Shown here one piece after another: positions 59,361-64,000 of a DNA stretch of 64,000 nucleotides. Each line of letters begins with the position of its first letter. Within the stretch, counting starts at the first letter, position 1. The translations under genes and the position numbers were made by a program. Source of the stretch: Alphaproteobacteria bacterium (GTDB lineage Bacteria > Pseudomonadota > Alphaproteobacteria > Thalassobaculales > Thalassobaculaceae); NCBI GenBank assembly GCA_024742605.1, contig JANSYC010000008.1:24636-88635 (forward strand), read 5' to 3'. The notes under the pieces were generated by a model. The model was not told where the DNA came from. It saw only the letters and a program-made list of their open reading frames with translations, and ran no database searches.

Positions 59361-61414
59361 CCACCAAGAGAACAGCCCTCGCCGGCGTCGATGTCGGCGG
59401 CACCTTTACCGATGTCTTCGTGCTGGACGAGGCGAAGGGCACGGCGACCGTCGCCAAGGTCCCTTCGACCCCCGCCAACCAGGCGGTCGGTTTCCTGAAC
59501 GGCCTGGAACAGGGGACCGGCGATCTCGGCCGTCTGCGCACCGTCGTGCACGGGACCACGGTCGGCACGAACGCCCTTTTGGAACGCAAGGGCGCGGTCA
59601 CCGGGATCATCACCACCACCGGCTTCCGGGACGTGCTGGAGATGCGGCGCCGGGACCGGCCCAAGACCTGGGGGCTCTGGGGCACGTTTGAGCCGGTGGT
59701 CCCGCGCGACCGCAGGGTGGAAGTCGACGAGCGGGTGCTGGCGGACGGCTCGATCCGCACCCCGCTCGATCCCGACGCTGCGAAGGCCGCTGCGAAACTG
59801 CTCCTGGAGCGGGGCTGCGAGGCGGTCGCGATCGCCTTCATCAACGCCTATGCCAACGACGCGAACGAGCGGGCGGCCCTGGACGCCGTCCGCGCGGTCT
59901 GGCCGAACGATCACGTGACCGCCAGCCATCTCCTGGTGCCGGAGATCCGGGAATTCGAGCGGACCTCAACCGCCACCCTGAATGCCTATCTGCAGCCGCC
60001 CGTCGCCCGTTATCTGGGACGGCTGGAGGAGGCCTTGGCCGAGCAGGGGGCCGAGAGCGACGTGCTGATCGTGCAATCGAACGGCGGGGTGATGTCGATC
60101 GAGACCGCCAAGGCGCAGCCGATCCGGACGGCGCTGTCAGGGCCGGCGGCCGGGGTGATCGCGGCGGCCCATATCGGTGGGGTTGCCGGCTATCCGAACC
60201 TGATCACCTGCGACATGGGCGGCACCAGCTTTGACGTCTCCCTGGTCGCGGACGGTCAAAGCGCGCTCGCGGCCCAGACCTCGATCGATTTCGGCATGGT
60301 GGTGCGCGCCCCGATGATCGAGATCGTGACCATCGGCGCCGGGGGCGGCTCGATCGCGCGGGTCGATGCGGGCGGGCTGCTCCAGGTCGGCCCCGAAAGC
60401 GCGGGCTCCGATCCGGGACCGGTCTGCTACGGGCTCGGCAACGACCGTCCGACCGTGACCGACTGCAATGTGGTGATGGGCCGGATCAATGCCGACCGAC
60501 CGATCGGCGGCAAGCTCGACCGGCTGGATGTGGAGGCGGCCCGCGCGGCCCTGACCAAACATGTGGCCGACCCGCTGGGCCTGGACAGCCCGGAGGCGGC
60601 GGCGGAAGCGGTCATCCGTGTCGCCAACGCCAAGATGGCGGGTGCGATCCGGGTGGTTTCGATCGAGCGTGGGCACGACCCGCAGCAGTTCGTTGCGGTT
60701 CCTTTCGGTGGCGGTGGTGCGCTCCACGCCGGTGCCCTGATCCGGGAGGTCGGGCTTAAAAAGGCCTTGGTCCCACGGTATCCGGGGGTGACCAGTGCCA
60801 TCGGCTGCACCATCGCCGACCTGCGCCAGGATTTCGTCGAGACCTGGAACACCCTTGTCGACGATCTGGACACCGGCGCGCTCACCGATGCGATCGACCG
60901 GTTGGGCGCGCGTGGTCGCGAGGTGGTCGAGGGGGCGGGGGTGAAGCTCGACCGGATCGACAGGATCGTCGAGCTGGACATGCTCTACGTTGGGCAGACC
61001 CACACCGTGGCCGTACCGCTGACACTGGCGGAGGGCGGGGCGGTCGATGCCGCCGCCATCGCCGCCGCGTTCGAGGCGGCCTACACCACCACCTACGGCC
61101 GCCTCCTCAAGGGCATTTCGATGCGGCTGATGAACCTGAGGGTGGCGGTCGCGGGGCGGCGGCCGCGTTTCGACCTCAAGCTGCTGGCCCCGGAGCCGGG
61201 CGGTTCGGTGAAGGCCGCCACCACCGGCACCCGACGGGTCTATGTCGACGGCGGCTGGCACGACGCGACCATCCTCACGCGCCTGTCCCTGCCGGTAGGT
61301 GCCCGCATCCCCGGCCCGGCGATCCTGGAGCAGCCGGATACAACCATTCTGATCGAGCCCGGTTTGGTGGGCGAGGTGGACGACTACGGCAATGTCCTGA
61401 TCGGAGAGGCGTGA
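59357..61414 (+). CDS. hyuA: Hydantoinase A / oxoprolinase family subunit
   Basis: A 685-residue HyuA protein. N-terminal GVDVGGTFTDVFVLDE, HGTTVGTNALLERKGA, DMGGTSFDVSLVADG and GAGGGSIARVDAGGLLQVGP give the ASKHA-type ATP-binding domain; the C-terminal domain ends GPAILEQPDTTILIEPG. It is the ATP-hydrolysing partner of HyuB. Order B then A with ATGA coupling suggests equal production. Substrate is unknown: hydantoin, oxoproline or another lactam are all possible. Confidence 0.93.
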   Translation: MTTKRTALAGVDVGGTFTDVFVLDEAKGTATVAKVPSTPANQAVGFLNGLEQGTGDLGRLRTVVHGTTVGTNALLERKGAVTGIITTTGFRDVLEMRRRDRPKTWGLWGTFEPVVPRDRRVEVDERVLADGSIRTPLDPDAAKAAAKLLLERGCEAVAIAFINAYANDANERAALDAVRAVWPNDHVTASHLLVPEIREFERTSTATLNAYLQPPVARYLGRLEEALAEQGAESDVLIVQSNGGVMSIETAKAQPIRTALSGPAAGVIAAAHIGGVAGYPNLITCDMGGTSFDVSLVADGQSALAAQTSIDFGMVVRAPMIEIVTIGAGGGSIARVDAGGLLQVGPESAGSDPGPVCYGLGNDRPTVTDCNVVMGRINADRPIGGKLDRLDVEAARAALTKHVADPLGLDSPEAAAEAVIRVANAKMAGAIRVVSIERGHDPQQFVAVPFGGGGALHAGALIREVGLKKALVPRYPGVTSAIGCTIADLRQDFVETWNTLVDDLDTGALTDAIDRLGARGREVVEGAGVKLDRIDRIVELDMLYVGQTHTVAVPLTLAEGGAVDAAAIAAAFEAAYTTTYGRLLKGISMRLMNLRVAVAGRRPRFDLKLLAPEPGGSVKAATTGTRRVYVDGGWHDATILTRLSLPVGARIPGPAILEQPDTTILIEPGLVGEVDDYGNVLIGEA

Positions 61415-62034
61415 TGAGCAAACCGCTGCGTTTTCCGGACCCGGCCTCGACGGCGCTTCTGCTGGTCGACATGCAGAACGACTTCATCCATCCGAAAGGG
61501 GCCTACGCCCGGGGCGGGGCGAAGTCGGACCTGATTGCCGCTCTGCCCACAAGGCTGGCGCCGCTTGCCGACGCGGTCCGGGCCAAGGGTGGATGGGTCG
61601 TCGCGACCCAGTTCACGCTGGTGCCGGGCAAGGGCGGGGCACCGCTGATATCCCCGCATCTCAAAGAGCTGCGACCGTTTCTCGACACCGGAGATTTCGC
61701 GCCGGGCTCCTGGGGTCAGGACGTTCTGGACCAGCTGAAGCCGGTCGACATGAAATCTGAAAAAGTCGCGTTTTCAGCATTTTACATGTCTCGGCTTGAG
61801 TGGATTCTAAAGAAGGCCGGCATCACCAGGTTGATCGTCGGTGGGATCGTGACCAATGGCGGCGTCGCCTCGACCGTGCGGGACGCCCATGTCCGTGATA
61901 TCGACACCGTGGTGCTCGAAGACGGCTGTGCCGCGTTCACCGAGCAGATCCACACCACCGCGATCGATGCGCTGCGCCCGGTTTCGAGCGTCGCTTCAAT
62001 CGCCGAAGTCACAGCAGCATGGGAGGCGGCCTGA
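61414..62034 (+). CDS. Isochorismatase-like hydrolase lacking the catalytic cysteine
   Basis: A 206-residue isochorismatase-fold protein. Asp19 in LLLVDMQNDF and Lys117 in EKVAFSAFYMS are kept, but the nucleophile position reads VTNGGVAST with Gly150 where the two paralogues in this window have Cys. Loss of the Cys is known in true isochorismatases (EntB, PhzD), which cleave vinyl ethers without covalent catalysis; so this copy should not be an ordinary amidase. The ATG overlaps the hyuA stop (TGATG); a GTG one codon earlier is possible. Bases around 61750-61815 are AT-richer than the surroundings. Confidence 0.85.
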   Translation: MSKPLRFPDPASTALLLVDMQNDFIHPKGAYARGGAKSDLIAALPTRLAPLADAVRAKGGWVVATQFTLVPGKGGAPLISPHLKELRPFLDTGDFAPGSWGQDVLDQLKPVDMKSEKVAFSAFYMSRLEWILKKAGITRLIVGGIVTNGGVASTVRDAHVRDIDTVVLEDGCAAFTEQIHTTAIDALRPVSSVASIAEVTAAWEAA

Positions 62035-63440
62035 TGGGCATCGTTCGCCGGGAGACAGCCCCCGAGATCGTCGTCCCGATCCTGATCATCGGCGGCGGAG
62101 CGTGCGGCTTGACGGCGGCGCTGGCGGCCCATGATGCGGGCGCCGAGGTGATGGTCCTGGAACGGGATGCGAGCCCCAGCGGATCGACCGCCCTGTCCTC
62201 GGGTTTTATCCCGGCCTGCGGGACCCGGTGGCAGTCCGCGAAAGGCGTGGAGGATTCCGTGGATCTGATGGTCTCCGACATCCAGGCGAAGAACCATGGC
62301 GCCGGTGATGCGGACCTGGCGGAAGCGGTCGCCCGCGCTTCCGGACCGACCCTCGAATGGCTGGCGGATGCCCATGGTCAGCAATTCGTTCTGCTCGACG
62401 GGTTCCGGTATCCCGGTCACAGCGCGCTGCGGATGCATGCCCACCCCGACAAGACCGGCGAGGCCCTGATCGCCAGCCTGCTGAAGGCGGTGACGGCGGC
62501 CGGGATCGACGTGGTCACCGACGCGCAGGTTACCGACCTGATCGTGGATCAGCGGGACCGGGCGGTGGGTGTGATGATCGCCCGCCCGGATGGCAGCGTC
62601 GAGGAGATCGGCTGCGCGGCATTGATCCTGGCCTGCAACGGCTATGGCGGCAATCCGGAGATGGTGAAGGCGCACATTCCCGAGATGGCCGATGCACTCT
62701 ATTTCGGGCATACCGGAAACCAGGGGGATGCGGTCGCCTGGGGCGAGGCGCTGGGCGCGCAACCCCTGCAGATGGCCGCCTATCAGGGCCACGGCTCGGT
62801 CGCGCATCCGCACGGGGTGCTGATCACCTGGGCGCTGATGATGGAAGGCGGCATCCAGGTGAATGGGCAGGGCCGACGGTTCTCCAACGAGCACGAAGGG
62901 TATTCCGAGCAATCGGTGAAGGTCCTGGCGCAGCCGGACGGAATCGCCTGGAATCTTTACGACGCACGTCTGCACGAGATGGGGCTGGGGTTCGAGGACT
63001 ACCGGCGTGCGGTCGAGATGGGGGCGATCAAGCGGATCGAGACTGTCGCGGCGCTGGCGGCGATGATCGGCTGCCCGGAGCAAGTACTCTCCGAGACCCT
63101 GGAGGACACCCGACAGTACGCGGCGGGCGCGAAGGTCGACCCGTTCGGTCGCGATTTCACCGGTGCGCCGTGCCTCGCGGGGCAGCCCTTCCATGCGGTG
63201 AAGGTGACCGGCGCGCTGTTCCACACCCAGGGCGGCCTGGCGATCGACACGGCGGCGCGGGTGCTGCGCCCGGACGGCTCGGCGCTGCCGAATCTGTTCG
63301 CCGGCGGCGGGGCGGCGGTCGGCGTGTCCGGCACCGGTGTCGAAGGCTATCTGAGCGGCAATGGTCTTCTGACCGCATTCACGCTCGGCCGGATCGCGGG
63401 CCGGAGTGCAGCGGCACTGGCACGGGGAGAGACGGTATGA
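62034..63440 (+). CDS. FAD-dependent oxidoreductase, fumarate-reductase-like
   Basis: A 468-residue flavoprotein with FAD motif LIIGGGACGLTAALAAHDAG, GSTALSSGFIPACGT, and C-terminal GALFHTQGGLAIDTAARVL and GGAAVGVSG. Clear paralogue of the 38.7-40.1 kb protein, in both cases placed with isochorismatase-like and MmgE/PrpD genes. Start ATG 62034 with GGAGG seven bases ahead; overlaps the previous stop by one base. Probable role: flavin-dependent dehydrogenation or reduction of a dicarboxylate-like intermediate. Confidence 0.88.
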   Translation: MGIVRRETAPEIVVPILIIGGGACGLTAALAAHDAGAEVMVLERDASPSGSTALSSGFIPACGTRWQSAKGVEDSVDLMVSDIQAKNHGAGDADLAEAVARASGPTLEWLADAHGQQFVLLDGFRYPGHSALRMHAHPDKTGEALIASLLKAVTAAGIDVVTDAQVTDLIVDQRDRAVGVMIARPDGSVEEIGCAALILACNGYGGNPEMVKAHIPEMADALYFGHTGNQGDAVAWGEALGAQPLQMAAYQGHGSVAHPHGVLITWALMMEGGIQVNGQGRRFSNEHEGYSEQSVKVLAQPDGIAWNLYDARLHEMGLGFEDYRRAVEMGAIKRIETVAALAAMIGCPEQVLSETLEDTRQYAAGAKVDPFGRDFTGAPCLAGQPFHAVKVTGALFHTQGGLAIDTAARVLRPDGSALPNLFAGGGAAVGVSGTGVEGYLSGNGLLTAFTLGRIAGRSAAALARGETV

Positions 63441-64000
63441 GCGAGATCTATCCGCGGGATCTGGTCGGCTACGGGGGCACCCCGCCCGATCCGAAATGGC
63501 CCGGCGGCGCGCGGGTCGCGGTCAGCTTCGTGCTGAATGTCGAGGAAGGCTCGGAGACCAATATCCTGCACGGCGATACCCGGAACGAGGGCGGGCTGTC
63601 GGAGGTGGTCGGCGGCCGCCACCCGGCCGGTCAGCGCGATCTGGGCATGGAGAGCCTGTACGATTACGGCCCGCGCGCCGGGTTCTGGCGCATCCACAAG
63701 CTGTTCCAGGATCGCGGCCTGCCGATGACGGTCTACGCCTGTGCGATGGCGCTGGAACGCAATCCGGTCGCAACCGAGGCGATGGCCAAGGCCGGATGGG
63801 AGTTCGCCTCCCACGGATGGCGCTGGATCAATCACTACGAGCTCAGCGAGGACGAGGAGCGCGAACATATCGCCCGCGCGGTCGAGATCACCCAGCGGCT
63901 GACCGGACAGCGCCCGCGCGGCTTCTACGCCCGCTACGCGCCCAGCGCCAACACCCGCCGCTTGCTGGTCGAGGAGGGCGGGTTCCTCTACGACAGCGAC
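63437..64000 (+). CDS. puuE: PuuE-like allantoinase, 3' end cut by window
   Basis: The first 188 residues of a PuuE-type protein, running off the right edge. It begins YPRDLVGYGGTPPDPKWPGG and continues VAVSFVLNVEEGSETNILHG, ESLYDYGPRAGFWRIHKLF, WEFASHGWRWINHY and EEGGFLYDSD, the characteristic sequence of PuuE, a cofactor-independent allantoinase of the polysaccharide-deacetylase fold that opens a hydantoin ring. GxHP-type catalytic regions lie beyond the edge. Start overlaps the flavoprotein stop (ATGA). The substrate may differ from allantoin, as no urate genes are visible. Confidence 0.88.
   Translation, partial: MSEIYPRDLVGYGGTPPDPKWPGGARVAVSFVLNVEEGSETNILHGDTRNEGGLSEVVGGRHPAGQRDLGMESLYDYGPRAGFWRIHKLFQDRGLPMTVYACAMALERNPVATEAMAKAGWEFASHGWRWINHYELSEDEEREHIARAVEITQRLTGQRPRGFYARYAPSANTRRLLVEEGGFLYDSD

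Noticed and set aside
57624..61414. Acetone or acetophenone carboxylase beta/alpha subunits
   Set aside because: No gamma/delta-type subunit gene nearby; the neighbours (PuuE-like, amidase-like, amino-acid ABC importer) fit a hydantoinase/oxoprolinase.
1..64000. tRNA, rRNA, CRISPR arrays, insertion sequences, phage genes
   Set aside because: None recognised by reading; a tRNAscan or ISfinder run would be needed to exclude short or degenerate ones.

Overview
The window is a gene-dense, high-GC stretch (GC-ending codons dominate almost everywhere) with genes on both strands, very short or overlapping junctions (ATGA, TGATG) and no rRNA, tRNA, CRISPR array, transposase or integrase that I can recognise. 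The gene content (TRAP and polar amino-acid ABC transporters, many CoA-transferases, MmgE/PrpD, hydantoinase and PuuE-type genes, a MetR-like LysR, a sigma-54 activator) fits a metabolically versatile, probably aquatic alphaproteobacterium of the Rhodospirillales type. That placement is inference from style and gene content only. No gene-free stretch exceeds 300 bases; the longest are 8314-8530, 9587-9824, 30485-30708 and 50992-51219.

Layout. 0-8.3 kb: end of a hybrid histidine kinase, an FkbM methyltransferase protein, a minus-strand RraA / hydroxyacid dehydrogenase / FMN-reductase unit divergent from a sugar-kinase / cupin / methylglyoxal-synthase unit, then a frameshifted PAS_5 gene and a small protein resembling photoactive yellow protein, including its chromophore cysteine. 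8.5-13.7 kb: a three-part TRAP transporter with strong hairpins after the binding-protein gene, an HSL-type hydrolase and an AroQ-like protein with an altered active site. 14.3-25.6 kb: a sigma-54 activator divergent from a ten-gene acyl-CoA operon; the gap between them carries a perfect inverted repeat and a well-spaced -24/-12 promoter. The operon (CoA-transferase, BadI/MenB-like hydrolase, acyl-CoA ligase, hydratase, dehydrogenase, a 3-hydroxyacyl-CoA dehydrogenase split over two genes, racemase-like protein, quinone-oxidoreductase-like protein) parallels the logic of alicyclic acid degradation. 25.6-38.7 kb: amidohydrolase, glpD-glpK, a short RsmI-like methyltransferase, a sulfotransferase, an FAH-family hydrolase, recQ, a LysR/EamA divergent pair and serA.

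38.7-64 kb is the most unusual part: three transcription units that reuse the same enzyme families. These are the isochorismatase-like hydrolases (three copies), fumarate-reductase-like flavoproteins (two), MmgE/PrpD (two), PEP-mutase/methylisocitrate-lyase-like proteins (two), and PuuE/polysaccharide-deacetylase-like proteins (four, the last cut by the window edge). They sit with HyuA/HyuB, an AtuA/DUF4387 pair, a DUF1445 D-glutamate-cyclase-like protein, a polar amino-acid-type ABC transporter and a GntR/HutC regulator. A 13-base palindrome, GTCAACAGTTGAC, occurs in the divergent gap at 45.03 kb, with near copies at 42.25 kb and upstream of the GntR gene at 51.14 kb. My working hypothesis is one co-regulated pathway that imports a cyclic amide or imide, opens the ring, removes nitrogen, and sends the resulting dicarboxylate through redox, hydration and C-C lyase steps. 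No substrate can be named from sequence alone.
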